Source: Neodontobutis hainanensis (Eukaryota; Chordata; Actinopteri; Gobiiformes; Odontobutidae). From it: a stretch of DNA of 64,000 nt. The notes below the pieces were generated by a model. It was not told the origin of the DNA. It did no database searches and worked only from the letters and a program-made list of their open reading frames with translations. The stretch is taken from the NCBI GenBank assembly GCA_024349245.1, contig JALDNG010000005.1, positions 16,159,001-16,223,000 of the forward strand, read 5' to 3'. This document shows, piece by piece, positions 56,901 to 60,779 of this stretch. Within the stretch, counting starts at the first letter, position 1, and every line of letters begins with the position of its first letter. A program made the translations under genes and the position numbers.

Positions 56901-58147
56901 TACTGCCATTTTAAAGTGCTATTTAAACAATAGCAGAATGGTAAATGGCATGCATTTATATAGCGCTTTCCTGCACCCTTCTCTGGCACCCAAAGCGCTT
57001 TACATGGTGCTTCCACTCACCCCATTCACACACATCCACTCCTGGGGCAGACAGAGAGGGGGGCTGCCACACAAACGGCGCTCAACCTTCTCCTACCACC
57101 ACCAAACACACCTCCACAGTCACACACATTCACACACCAGTGCTACGGACACTGGGAGCAAGGTGGGTTAAGTGTCTTGCCCAAGGACACAACAACAGTA
57201 TGAACTGTGGGGAGAGCGGGAATCGAACCTACTACCTTCCGGTTGAAGGACGGCCGCTCTACCACTGAGCCACTGCCGCCCAGAATAAAAGTATTTTTTC
57301 CAACATTGGGTAAAAAGTATAAAAGACAGATCAAAACGACTAAATGGTTTTCCAGAAAAAAACTGAGTGCTTTAGTTTGAAATGGTTAAATTAGACCTGA
57401 ATGATTAGTAAGTGATAGCAATTGTGGCAAACCATTGCATTTTTGCCACTACCCAAAGCAGTTATAGAGAACAGTGTCTCAGTGGTTGAATAGTCATCCT
57501 ATAACCCAAAGGTTGGTGGTTCAACTCCTGCTCTCCACACAGTTCATCCTGTCGTTGTGTCCTTGTGCAAGAAACTTAACCCTCCTTGCCTCCAGTGTCT
57601 GTCGCACTGGTGTATGACTGTGTGAGTATGTTTGGTGATGGTCGGAGAGTCTGTAGGCGCCAAAATGGCTGCCAGGTTTCTGTCAGTCTGCCCCAGGGCA
57701 GCTGTGGCTACAGATGTAGCTTACCACCACCAGTGTGTGACTGTGGAGTGAATAAATAATGGATATGTAAAATGTCTTTGGGTATCTTGAAAAATGCTAT
57801 ATAAGTACTATGTATTATTATTATTATAACAGTAGCTCATAAATCTGAAACAAGTACATTCAATAAAACATCCACCAGTAGCAAGCCTAACCTACTGAGC
57901 TAACAAACTTCACTATGGCTGCAGGCTGCATATAGCATTTATAGCTGCTATATAGTTGTTTAAACTCTATGGACACAACAGGAGTTCTCTCTTCTAATTG
58001 GATAAGAAATTAGCAGAGCCGAAAGAATACAGAACTAATATTTATCACTTACCTCTCCTTTAATGCTTACACTGCTCCACAATGACCACTCACCTGATAC
58101 GTGTGGATGGGGGTGAAGTACTCATCCATCTCATTAATGGCATCCCA
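1064..58147 (-). CDS. epha8: Ephrin type-A receptor 8 (EPHA8-like) receptor tyrosine kinase, spliced CDS, 5' partial
   Basis: Eighteen exons join in one frame (2907 nt, 968 residues plus stop). Residue numbers in this annotation count from the first visible codon. Domain order is ephrin-binding domain (1-~150), Cys-rich/EGF-like region (~150-273), FN3-1 (~275-416), FN3-2 (~418-512), one transmembrane helix (~520-542), juxtamembrane segment with two tyrosines (576, 582), tyrosine kinase (~600-875), SAM (~885-960) and tail. Eph receptors bind membrane-anchored ephrins and guide axons and cell sorting. EPHA8 is favoured over other EphA genes by the ligand-binding domain wording, the stretch HCGYSKAFQDSDEEKMHYQN after the membrane, and GRYKDHFAAGG in the SAM domain, all recalled from human EPHA8. 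Visible length plus the missing ~45 N-terminal residues agrees with human EPHA8 (about 1005 aa) once a ~31-residue insert is counted. No disabling mutation is seen. Orthology rests on memory, not on a tree. Confidence 0.93.
1179..2240 (-). other. epha8: Intron between exons 16 and 17
   Basis: 1062 bp with a canonical GT-AG pair. AT-rich, with no repeat or ORF recognised. Confidence 0.8.
2241..2405 (-). CDS. epha8: epha8 exon 16: linker and SAM domain, first part
   Basis: This 165-nt exon encodes residues ~876-930: a linker (SRSLNSPPLMERAMPDF), then SVDEWLDTIKMGRYKDHFAA and GFHTLGHVIGMKQG. The SAM wording is closest to EPHA8. The acceptor is gtctctcag. A second AG six bases downstream (CCGCAG) could give a form two residues shorter. 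The donor is AAGG before gtaagt. Confidence 0.95.
2406..3250 (-). other. epha8: Intron between exons 15 and 16
   Basis: 845 bp, GT-AG. The part at about 2600-3100 has balanced composition and could hold a conserved element. No repeat recognised. Confidence 0.8.
3251..3441 (-). CDS. epha8: epha8 exon 15: kinase C-lobe end
   Basis: This 191-nt exon encodes residues 813-875, VIKSVEEGYRLPAPMGCP, then LMLDCWQKDRNERPRF and LIRNPENLKSMDSLCR. It covers kinase helices G to I and the linker to the SAM domain. The acceptor is gcctgtgcag and the donor is GCAG before gtgggt. The length is close to that of the mammalian exon. Confidence 0.97.
3442..3528 (-). other. epha8: Short 87-bp kinase intron, in frame and stop-free
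   Basis: The intron runs from gtgagc to tgtgcag and is exactly 29 codons long. Reading straight through from exon 14 to exon 15 stays open. Retention would insert 29 residues, beginning VSAYSQTVFNFQKG, between NRD and VIKS in the kinase C-lobe. Confidence 0.85.
3529..3678 (-). CDS. epha8: epha8 exon 14: kinase C-lobe, substrate-binding region
   Basis: This 150-nt exon (50 codons, phase 0 to 0) encodes residues 763-812, GGKIPIRWTAPEAIAYRKF through GERPYWNLTNRD. It contains the P+1 loop, the APE motif and the DVWSYGVVMWE helix F. The acceptor is tttcttacag and the donor is GAT before gtgagc. It is followed by an 87-bp intron that lacks stops in this frame. Confidence 0.97.
3679..5759 (-). other. 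epha8: Intron between exons 13 and 14
   Basis: 2081 bp, GT-AG. It contains a decayed Tc1-like transposon on the plus strand (about 4050-4785). The rest is AT-rich with nothing recognised. Confidence 0.8.
4050..4785 (+). mobile_element. Degenerate Tc1/mariner (Tc1-like) DNA transposon remnant
   Basis: Plus-strand translation in shifting frames gives typical fish Tc1 transposase pieces in order: an N-terminal DNA-binding remnant near 4080-4170; LLTTKNIKARLTFDKKHFDD and QDFWENME near 4220-4305; GGSVMVWGC near 4440-4470; NSALYQKILKENFRP near 4510-4555; then the C-terminal region near 4610-4740, followed by the usual terminal wording ggggcaattactttttcag. Frameshifts, stops and an internal deletion leave it inactive. 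Terminal inverted repeats are not clear. Confidence 0.85.
5760..5969 (-). CDS. epha8: epha8 exon 13: kinase catalytic loop and activation segment
   Basis: This 210-nt exon (70 codons, phase 0 to 0) encodes residues 693-762. It holds the catalytic loop IHRDLAARN (Asp726), the DFG metal-binding motif (744-746, in KVSDFGLSR) and the activation-loop tyrosine in DDPDAAYTTS (Tyr759). All essential residues are present, so an active kinase is expected. The acceptor is ccccaaag and the donor is AGT before gtgagt. Confidence 0.97.
5970..7306 (-). other. epha8: Intron between exons 12 and 13
   Basis: 1337 bp, GT-AG. A palindromic CRE-like site (TGTGACGTCACA) lies at about 6448-6459 in a higher-complexity stretch (6400-6620). 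Otherwise AT-rich with nothing recognised. Confidence 0.75.
7307..7368 (-). CDS. epha8: epha8 exon 12: kinase hinge
   Basis: This 62-nt exon, the standard size for Eph genes, encodes KPVMIITEYMENGSLDSFLR (residues 673-692), including the gatekeeper region and hinge (ITEYMENGSL). The acceptor is ttttgcag and the donor is AGG before gtaaaa. It is separated from exon 11 by an intron of only 137 bp. Confidence 0.96.
7506..7691 (-). CDS. epha8: epha8 exon 11: kinase N-lobe
   Basis: This 186-nt exon encodes residues 610-672. It completes the glycine-rich loop GSGEFGEV and carries the ATP-anchoring lysine in TPVALKTLKAG (Lys633) and helix C (DFLAEASIMAQFDHPN, Glu predicted to pair with the lysine). 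It ends in LEGVVTQ. Human EPHA8 as I recall it has GSGDSGEV here, so this copy has the more usual Eph loop. The acceptor is gtgttcag and the donor is CAGA before gtatgc. Confidence 0.97.
7692..9233 (-). other. epha8: Intron between exons 10 and 11
   Basis: 1542 bp, GT-AG. The part at about 8225-8285 (actttattgtcccacatg and following) resembles a widespread fish repeat. The rest is unremarkable. The 137-bp intron on the other side of exon 11 (7369-7505) also has GT-AG ends. Confidence 0.7.
9234..9359 (-). CDS. epha8: epha8 exon 10: juxtamembrane segment 2 and kinase start
   Basis: This 126-nt exon encodes residues ~568-609, VSFPDARFYIDPHTYEDP through EASRIKIEKIIGS. It contains the two conserved juxtamembrane tyrosines (576 and 582) that hold the kinase off until phosphorylated and then dock SH2 proteins. 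It also contains the first strand of the kinase N-lobe. The acceptor is ttatcttag and the donor is TCAG before gtaaaa. Confidence 0.96.
9360..10878 (-). other. epha8: Intron between exons 9 and 10
   Basis: 1519 bp, GT-AG. AT-rich, with no repeat family or ORF recognised. Confidence 0.75.
10879..10946 (-). CDS. epha8: epha8 exon 9: juxtamembrane segment 1
   Basis: This 68-nt exon (1 nt, 22 codons, 1 nt) encodes HCGYSKAFQDSDEEKMHYQNGH, nearly the same as I recall for human EPHA8 just inside the membrane. It is one of the best arguments for the EPHA8 assignment. The acceptor is ttgtacag, directly preceded by a long UG-rich tract, and the donor is CACG before gtatgt. The Arg codon at its 5' junction is split and forms CGA only with the GC donor upstream. 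Confidence 0.95.
10947..11036 (-). repeat. UG-rich tract at the exon 9 splice acceptor
   Basis: On the gene strand about 85 nt before the acceptor consist mainly of TG repeats, with a pure run at 10982-11004 and interrupted TG/TTTG up to the AG. The polypyrimidine tract is thus replaced by a UG-rich one, the kind of element bound by TDP-43 or CELF proteins. Confidence 0.9.
11940..12215 (+). repeat. Common teleost interspersed repeat
   Basis: The stretch has wording that recurs widely in fish genomes: cctatcccagcag, ggcggggtacacc, ccattcac, tgtttggacggtgggagg and acctggagtacccggagaga. I recognise it as an interspersed repeat but cannot name the class with confidence. No coding capacity. Confidence 0.7.
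13937..13942 (-). other. Non-canonical GC splice donor
   Basis: The gene strand reads AAACG then gcaagg. GC donors make up about 1% of vertebrate introns and usually need a strong consensus around them. Here +3 to +5 (AAG) fit U1 well, but the exon side ends ACG rather than AAG, so the site is of only moderate strength. Confidence 0.85.
13943..14039 (-). CDS. epha8: epha8 exon 8: transmembrane helix
   Basis: This 97-nt exon encodes residues ~513-545. A short extracellular stalk (VPLRYNT) precedes a ~23-residue hydrophobic segment (MTIIWICMALVSG through AFLAIIIC) and the stop-transfer sequence RKR. The acceptor is tttccccag. No GT donor fits. The only junction that keeps frame and restores the conserved RKRHCGYSK wording is the GC donor at 13941-13942 (exon ends AAACG, intron starts gcaagg). 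Reading on past this point gives nonsense relative to the family. Confidence 0.92.
14040..16652 (-). other. epha8: Intron between exons 7 and 8
   Basis: 2613 bp, GT-AG. A (TA)n patch lies near 14432-14445. A higher-complexity stretch at about 15690-16165 may be conserved non-coding sequence and ends in a 20-nt A run (16176-16195). The rest is AT-rich. Confidence 0.75.
16653..16815 (-). CDS. epha8: epha8 exon 7: second FN3 domain, second half
   Basis: This 163-nt exon (54 codons plus 1 nt) encodes residues 459-512, DHEDQTYSTLK, then SGLKPGTKYIFQVRARTSAG and QTGKA. The acceptor is ttttgtccag and the donor is GCAG before gtgcga. It matches the membrane-proximal FN3 domain of EphA receptors, and its size is the family standard. 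Confidence 0.95.
17890..18030 (+). repeat. Interspersed repeat, copy 1 (inverted partner at 52455-52590)
   Basis: Shares tatgttaatgccatgttaat, then ttcatgaatccca, cccttct-type and gaagctt blocks with the reverse complement of 52455-52590. The two are dispersed copies of one unnamed element. Confidence 0.7.
18755..18850 (+). repeat. tRNA-like SINE head fragment (second family)
   Basis: The wording gagtggtaacactcctgcct, then cgcagctggagggtcgtagg, parallels 27849-27900 (gaggttagcactcctgcctc) and follows the tRNA A-box to anticodon arm layout. Degenerate and truncated. Confidence 0.5.
19590..20720 (-). mobile_element. L1/Tx1-like LINE reverse-transcriptase fragment, decayed and interrupted
   Basis: Minus-strand reading in several frames gives RT blocks in order: LLKSSKKGQSLPRSLKQ (about 20600-20650), DKDKTGFVSGQQT (about 20480-20520), KINGHL-type and GCPLSP remnants (about 20200-20270), EPLGQAIRENNIL (about 19750-19800) and the catalytic box LYADDD (YADD codons at 19709-19720). 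Stops and frameshifts make it inactive. An unrelated ~350-bp segment (about 19830-20185) splits it between the GCPLSP and EPLGQAI blocks. Confidence 0.85.
19830..20185. mobile_element. Insertion splitting the L1-like RT
   Basis: The RT homology stops near 20185 and resumes near 19815. The intervening ~350 bp has its own purine-rich composition (repeated gaacagg and gagatggagag) and ends in ggatcatgaca. Its class is unknown. Exact ends and target duplications were not resolved. Confidence 0.5.
20930..21010 (-). mobile_element. Retroelement C-terminal Cys-His remnant
   Basis: The minus strand reads DPRCKLCKEAPENVQHLTSG and then C, a C-x2-C-x8-H-x4-C box that I associate with fish retroelement polyproteins downstream of the RT. 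A 21-bp string at about 20708-20728 is also present at 12319-12339, so repeat sequence surrounds it. Confidence 0.6.
22185..22310 (+). repeat. tRNA-derived SINE, truncated copy
   Basis: Contains ggtagagcagtcatccttta, ggcagtttcattcccgc and tgtgtccttaaccctccttg, matching the A-box, B-box and body of the fuller copies at 55163-55516 and 57466-57823. The 3' tail is missing. Confidence 0.75.
22886..23010 (-). CDS. epha8: epha8 exon 6: second FN3 domain, first half
   Basis: This 125-nt exon (2 nt plus 41 codons) encodes residues ~418-458, APSEVVAVRQENTSQNSV through EYDIKYYEK. The motif WHEPDQPNGVILEY is the usual Eph FN3-2 signature. The acceptor is tttgtgcag and the donor is AAG before gtagtc. 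The length equals the vertebrate Eph standard. Confidence 0.96.
23011..25235 (-). other. epha8: Intron between exons 5 and 6
   Basis: 2225 bp, GT-AG. It contains a minus-strand LINE RT C-terminal fragment (23440-23960). The rest is AT-rich with nothing recognised. Confidence 0.75.
23440..23960 (-). mobile_element. LINE reverse-transcriptase C-terminal fragment
   Basis: The minus strand encodes KLRPELKLNIAGQNIEQVD, then KLLGLNIDSNLSWAEHI and, near 23570-23650, LCHLSYCTVWSSVQNKAARL. These are the thumb/C-terminal wording of fish non-LTR retrotransposons of the L2/CR1/Rex group. Frameshifts and stops mark it as dead. Confidence 0.85.
25236..25664 (-). CDS. epha8: epha8 exon 5: first fibronectin type III domain with Gly-rich insert
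   Basis: This 429-nt exon encodes residues ~274-417. It starts RPPSAPVNIISSVNGTSV and ends YAVVNITTNQA, both diagnostic of Eph FN3-1. The mammalian exon is about 336 nt. The extra ~93 nt lies at 25405-25509 and codes a Gly/Ala/Ser-rich stretch (residues ~326-360) between the CEDC cysteines and RFIPRQ. The reading frame continues across it with no splice signal, so I read it as coding. N-glycosylation sequons visible are NGT (287), NYS (385) and NIT (410). The exon is markedly more GC-rich than its surroundings. Confidence 0.94.
25405..25509 (-). other. epha8: Gly-rich coding insert in FN3-1
   Basis: Residues ~326-360 are dominated by Gly, Ala and Ser (for example GGLGGGGKPSGAAGLGTAG). The mammalian exon has only about four residues here. 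It falls in a loop after the CEDC cysteine pair, so the fold could tolerate it. The DNA is GC-rich and G-run-rich, consistent with slippage-driven expansion. Confidence 0.85.
25665..26487 (-). other. epha8: Intron between exons 4 and 5
   Basis: 823 bp, GT-AG. No repeat or ORF recognised. Confidence 0.8.
26488..26643 (-). CDS. epha8: epha8 exon 4: cysteine-rich EGF-like module
   Basis: This 156-nt exon has the size I recall for exon 4 across vertebrate Eph genes. It encodes residues ~222-273, ACEVGFYKPVAGDGLCGKC through a CPCDSNYYRA block, with the spaced cysteines of the EGF-like repeat that rigidly links the ligand-binding and FN3 domains. The acceptor is ccgtttgcag and the donor is TCAC before gtaaga. 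The split codon restores Arg274 at the junction with the next exon. Confidence 0.95.
26885..27180. promoter_or_regulatory. Candidate conserved non-coding element
   Basis: Unlike the AT-rich surroundings, this stretch has balanced composition, no repeat wording, no open frame, and homeodomain-type ATTAAT/TAATTA words. It is proposed only on texture. An alignment to other fish is needed to support it. Confidence 0.25.
27845..27905 (+). repeat. tRNA-like SINE head fragment (second family)
   Basis: The string gcgcggtggcagagaggtta followed by gcactcctgcctcacagcaa and gaaggtcc is a head sequence very common in fish genomes, with an A-box-like start. No B-box or body follows, so it is truncated. 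Confidence 0.65.
29182..29218. repeat. Perfect 15-bp inverted repeat (hairpin)
   Basis: Arms catctttctgagaga and tctctcagaaagatg are separated by 7 nt (29197-29203). Within the intron RNA it would form a stable stem-loop. It is not linked to any feature I recognise. Confidence 0.85.
29970..30150 (+). repeat. SINE body and tail fragment
   Basis: Contains gggcaaggcacttcacccac, ccaccaccagtgtgtgactg, tggagtgaataaataa and aaagcgctatgtaaa, matching the 3' half of the SINE at 57466-57823. The tRNA-like head is absent. Confidence 0.7.
30374..30406 (+). repeat. SINE tRNA-like head fragment
   Basis: The string gagcgcagtggctcagtggt followed by agagcag is the A-box end of the same SINE family. Only ~33 bp remain. 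Confidence 0.6.
31940..32110. mobile_element. MITE-like palindromic element, copy 1
   Basis: Inverted arms tgtaacaaactataataaca (from 31944) and tgttattacagtttgttaca (ending 32042) flank a centre with gggttagggta. The outer part tacattgtacttaatgaggg and gcagatacaatgta is shared with copy 2. No coding capacity. A non-autonomous DNA transposon is inferred. Confidence 0.75.
36570..36750. promoter_or_regulatory. Candidate conserved non-coding element with homeodomain cores
   Basis: Balanced composition with TAATTA at 36646-36651 and 36702-36707 and a dense, non-repetitive texture (aatcaatgccatcaatgaag and following) inside an AT-rich intron. Support is textural only. Confidence 0.3.
37331..37361 (+). 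repeat. (TAA)n microsatellite next to a SINE-tail-like sequence
   Basis: About ten TAA units, followed by gattgatttatatagcattt and ctcaaagcattttacat, the wording seen at the 3' end of fish SINE tails (compare 56939-57010). Confidence 0.75.
37888..37957 (-). repeat. tRNA-like sequence, minus strand
   Basis: The gene strand reads gtagctcacttggtagagtg and, after an anticodon-arm-sized gap, acctgggtttgagctac, resembling A- and B-boxes. No full cloverleaf or CCA-side acceptor pairing is evident, so it is more likely a SINE head or tRNA fossil than a gene. Confidence 0.5.
38684..38911. mobile_element. MITE-like palindromic element, copy 2
   Basis: About 228 bp from ggtgacactctgttttac to gtgtaaaaagtgttacc. 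The ends form an imperfect terminal inverted repeat (GGTGACACT against GGTAACACT, and tacattgta against tacaatgta). The inner arms match copy 1 at 31940-32110. The target duplication is not certain. Confidence 0.75.
40321..40390 (+). repeat. Degenerate tRNA-like sequence
   Basis: The string tagctcactgggttgagtga, with agtttgagacc about 45 nt on, resembles a decayed A-box/B-box pair. It is too degenerate to be a gene. Confidence 0.4.
42819..42941 (+). repeat. tRNA-derived SINE, 5' part
   Basis: The head gggcgcagtggctcagtgat, B-box gcggttcaattctcactctc and body tgtgtccttgggcaagacac match the copy at 57143-57282 on the other strand. The tail is missing. Confidence 0.8.
45425..45461 (+). repeat. 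(TA)n microsatellite
   Basis: About 18 uninterrupted TA units in an AT-rich part of the large intron. Confidence 0.9.
47050..47290. promoter_or_regulatory. Candidate enhancer with clustered TAATTA sites
   Basis: Four TAATTA cores (47093-47098, 47107-47112, 47226-47231, 47258-47263) and a GATTAAT (47245-47251) occur in about 170 bp. Between them the sequence is GC-balanced and non-repetitive. This fits a homeodomain-bound developmental enhancer. It lies in the large intron about 1.7 kb from exon 3d. No conservation data are available here. Confidence 0.35.
49005..49320 (-). CDS. epha8: epha8 exon 3d: end of ephrin-binding domain and start of Cys-rich region
   Basis: This 316-nt exon (105 codons plus 1 nt) encodes residues 117-221. 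It starts VRGVGPLTRRGFYLAFQD, runs through TGADSSSLVEVRGQC and ends in the Cys-rich CVCSAGFEEHRDSCV. The acceptor is cttcttcag before GTG and the donor is TCG before gtgagt. With exons 3a-3c the total is 664 nt, close to the size I recall for the single mammalian exon 3. Its 3' boundary is the ancestral one and opens the 22.4-kb intron. Confidence 0.96.
50869..50958 (+). repeat. (GT)45 microsatellite
   Basis: Ninety uninterrupted bases of GT, which is (CA)45 on the gene strand. It lies about 1.5 kb downstream of exon 3d's acceptor side within extra intron C. Expected to be highly polymorphic. Confidence 0.97.
52455..52590 (-). repeat. Interspersed repeat, copy 2
   Basis: The reverse complement carries tatgttaatgccatgttaat, gcttcatgaatccca and gaaagcttctta, shared with 17890-18030. 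The pair is in opposite orientation. Confidence 0.7.
53297..53446 (-). CDS. epha8: epha8 exon 3c: ephrin-binding domain
   Basis: This 150-nt exon (50 codons, phase 0 to 0) encodes residues 67-116, ETFNLYYYESD through GVRRLKLNTE. The IDTIAADESFTGVDLG stretch is a family hallmark of the EphA ligand-binding domain and closely matches human EPHA8. The acceptor is catacgcag before GAG and the donor is GAG before gtacca. Both flanking introns are extra relative to the single mammalian exon 3. Confidence 0.95.
55066..55160 (+). mobile_element. LINE reverse-transcriptase fragment
   Basis: The plus strand encodes WLSNNVSQTKIIKGVPHGTV followed by LAPFIFKLN, the conserved G-V-P-x-G-T/S-V-L RT block. 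It stops abruptly at the SINE start, so the SINE probably inserted at its edge. Confidence 0.7.
55163..55516 (+). mobile_element. tRNA-derived SINE, full-length copy
   Basis: Starts ggggtggcagtggctcagtg (A-box), has the B-box gggttcgattcccgc, a body with tgtcgttgtgtcctta, ctgccccagggcatctgtgg and ccagtgtgtgactgtg, and ends in cgcaatataaatcc and a (TTA)n tail. It is Pol III-type in structure. No RNA gene is claimed. Confidence 0.9.
56084..56227 (-). CDS. epha8: epha8 exon 3b: ephrin-binding domain
   Basis: This 144-nt exon (48 codons, phase 0 to 0) encodes residues 19-66, VCNVMSPSQNNWLRT through DCNSMPGVLGTCK. It carries three cysteines of the ligand-binding jelly-roll fold. The acceptor is gttgaaccag before GTG and the donor is AAG before gtaaca. 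It lies between two introns absent from mammalian Eph genes. SINE copies of opposite orientation sit in the introns on either side (55163-55516 plus, 56939-57282 minus). Skipping would keep frame but remove a large part of the binding domain. Confidence 0.95.
56939..57282 (-). mobile_element. tRNA-derived SINE, full-length copy, minus strand
   Basis: The reverse complement begins gggcggcagtggctcagtgg, carries the B-box ggttcgattcccgctctccc and body tgtgtccttgggcaagacac, and ends aaagcgctatataaatgcat. Some of its interior differs from the other copies, suggesting a subfamily. Confidence 0.9.
57466..57823 (+). mobile_element. tRNA-derived SINE, full-length copy
   Basis: A more diverged head (gtgtctcagtggttgaatag), a B-box remnant (ggtggttcaactcctgctct), then the same body (tgccccagggcagctgtggc) and a tail with ttgaaaaatgctatataagt and (TTA)n. 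It is an older copy than 55163-55516. Confidence 0.88.
58094..58147 (-). CDS. epha8: epha8 exon 3a: start of ephrin-binding domain
   Basis: This 54-nt exon (18 codons, phase 0 to 0) encodes residues 1-18, from WDAINEMDE to PIHTYQ. It matches the start of the large ligand-binding exon of mammalian Eph genes. The acceptor is tttttccag before TGG and the donor is CAG before gtgagt. Too short for simple ORF calling, it is identified by alignment to the Eph consensus and by exact joining to the next exon. Its first codon coincides with the usual start of exon 3, so the intron on its right is the ancestral intron 2, while the intron on its left is extra. Confidence 0.9.
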
Positions 58148-58764
58148 CTGGAAAAAGACAACAAAGACATATTCTAAGGTCAGTAACATGTCTCTGATGG
58201 GCTGCTACATATATTTCCCTGATGATGAAGTGGTGCTCCCTAACCGCACGGCAACATTATTAACTCAAACTTCAAATGAAACCTGTGACAACAGTGTGAC
58301 AGCTGTATCATATGCCTCATTCAAATCTCTTGAGACAGGCCACTTCAAGTGCAATCAACTTAATGACTCCAGTTGCTGCTTATGACTCGACACCAGCGGT
58401 AGAGCGACAATAAGAGATAAGAAACCTGCATCACTGCAAATGATCAAAACTTATAATCTTTGATCAAACATACATGAAAATTAAGTATAATTTTAAAGTA
58501 CCAAACATATCCATCAAATCCAATTATCTTAACGACAAACACGTTGATTATTACTGGTTTTAGGTAGAAATCCTCAAGAGAACGCTACTGTGTCAGTTTC
58601 CTATTCACGTAGAATCTATGTATTAATACTATACCAAGTCCAGTGGTGAATGCTGTATTCCAGAAATTATTGGGAGACATTGATTTCTAGCCACCAACTA
58701 GCAACAGTATTTAATGGAGATGCACTTGGAGAGTCCTGTATTTCTAAGACAACCATAACTTCAA

Positions 58765-58925
58765 GGTCTGGATGGACTCCTCATTATTTTGTGTCTCTGA
58801 TACTGTAATTTGAAGTACAGGAGTTCCACAAGGCACTATTCTTGCTCCATTTTTCTTCACTTTAAACACTGCTGACTTTAAATATAACTCTGTGTCATGC
58901 CACATTGAAAAATTATGGCACTTCA
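58765..58925 (+). mobile_element. LINE reverse-transcriptase fragment
   Basis: The plus strand encodes SGVPQGTILAPFFFTLNTAD, then FKYNSVSCHIEKLW, the RT block before the YADD box in fish LINEs. No intact frame. Confidence 0.8.
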
Positions 58926-60779
58926 TGACACTGTGGCACAGCAGTATTCTTCACCAGCTTGCTGCCTTCCAATTCTTCAGACTGTAGGAATGCATACAGA
59001 AATCTACCACAGCCAATACATTAATGATATACCCCTTAAAAACCTGCTTCAGAAATGTCAGGATTAAGATTCTAAAACCAATGTTTGACTTTTAAGTGTA
59101 CATAACACTTAAAAATTTTTATATATATATATTTAAGGCAAAGAGAAAGTAAAAGTCATTAATGTAAGTTAAGTAAAGCACAGTTAATATATGTTAGGAA
59201 ATAGTGTAGCCCATGGTCACAAATTAAAAGTAAGCTAATTACTTTAGATTACATCTGTTAAAAAGTGTAGGTCAGTGTTGATGTTAATTCTTTAGCCAAG
59301 ACTTCACATTATCTCAAAAGCATTTCACACTGAACACTTCTCCATTTCAGACTCCAAAGTCAGCAGTTTATTTTCTAAAGCTGTTTTTCTGAATTTAAAA
59401 ACTTCAAAAAAAGCCACCAGGCTGACAGATGTATGGTGTAAATATAGTCATAGTCTGAGTAAAGATAGTAAAACACAGTATTTCTATAGGGCTTTGACAT
59501 TATTGTTGCTGTTTGTCGCTGTCAGTTTTAGCCGTATAAGCTCTTTATATTGCATTCTGTATTTTCCTAGCTTTACCATGACGCTCCATTCAAAGCCACC
59601 AGACTCCCTTGACAAAAACAGCAATTTCAACATGTCCCGTCAGATAAAATTACTGTTTGTGTCAGAGGACTTTTGGTGGCATAAAGCAACCATATATGAA
59701 GCTTATCAAAACCACTAACCACACCAGCAGCAAGAGCATATTACTATGTTCTGAAAGGACAGGGTAAAGTCAGGACACTTTAGTCAATGACAAAAACACC
59801 ACAAACATTTGAAATGATGGCGTAGATGTTATTTTAATTGTTTGGTATACAGCTCTCTATTTTTGAAATATTCTGATTTAAAAAAAAAATGGGCAGGACA
59901 GTTTGTAGTAGCAAAAGTTGTAGCTCATCTGATGCTGGAGTCTGGACTCAGTTATGTCATTACTCGCAATATTCACATAATTTTATCATTGATTAATATA
60001 GGCTGCAGCATATCTGTCATTTGAGTCCTTTTTCGCTCCAAACCTATTTGTTCTGATATAGACACAAGGTCACACACATGAGCCAATGAGCACCCTTCAA
60101 TGGGCTTTACATGTAGCCTCAAACAGCAGCACATGATTTGCAAACAAAGCCCCGGATTACAGACTAGACGTGGCTGGATCTTAGTGGCAGAACTTATTTG
60201 AATAAAACATGGAATATTATGGACAAACACACCTTAAATGATGGACAGTGTGCTTTGGTTATAGAGAATTTGTGGTTTTGGAGAGAAAAGTTTTGGAGCT
60301 GTAGAAAGGCTTCTGGATGAACAAGGACTCGGCAGGGACGGTTCAAACGGCTAATGGCTAAGCAAGGCTTGGAGTGTGCAGCTTTAGTAGTAGAATGGCA
60401 TTTAGCTACAGCCTTGACAGGGGAAAACCAACACATTTGTGTGACAACTTAATTCTAGGCCAGAAGAGGGTAAATGCAAAACTAAGTACAGGAGAACAAA
60501 AAATCTCTATCAATTAGATACAGAATTTTTGGTCCCTGTTTTTAACTAAGGAAAACATTAACCAAGTTGTGCATCGTCAGGACGATCTAACTAGCAAAGC
60601 CTATAGAAATGGGCTGATTTGAAAATACCCTCAATACCAGTATTTCTTTAGTTTGCTAATTGTTGTAAATACTGTACCTCAATAATAAAAAATTCTACAT
60701 TCTGCTCATATATGCAGTTCATATTAAAATATGTAAAAAAAATAATAATAAAGTTCTGTGACTAATTGCCTCCCTTATG

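Larger units (their letters stand above)
56228..58093 (-). other. epha8: Extra intron A inside ancestral exon 3
   Basis: 1866 bp, GT-AG (gtgagt ... tgaaccag), phase 0, between CAG and GTG. It holds two SINE copies in opposite orientation (56939-57282 minus, 57466-57823 plus), 183 bp apart. A TGACGTCA word lies near 56378. Confidence 0.88.

Noticed and set aside
1064..58147. A processed or decayed pseudogene of an Eph receptor
   Set aside because: Introns are present, all exons are open and in phase, and all catalytic residues are retained.
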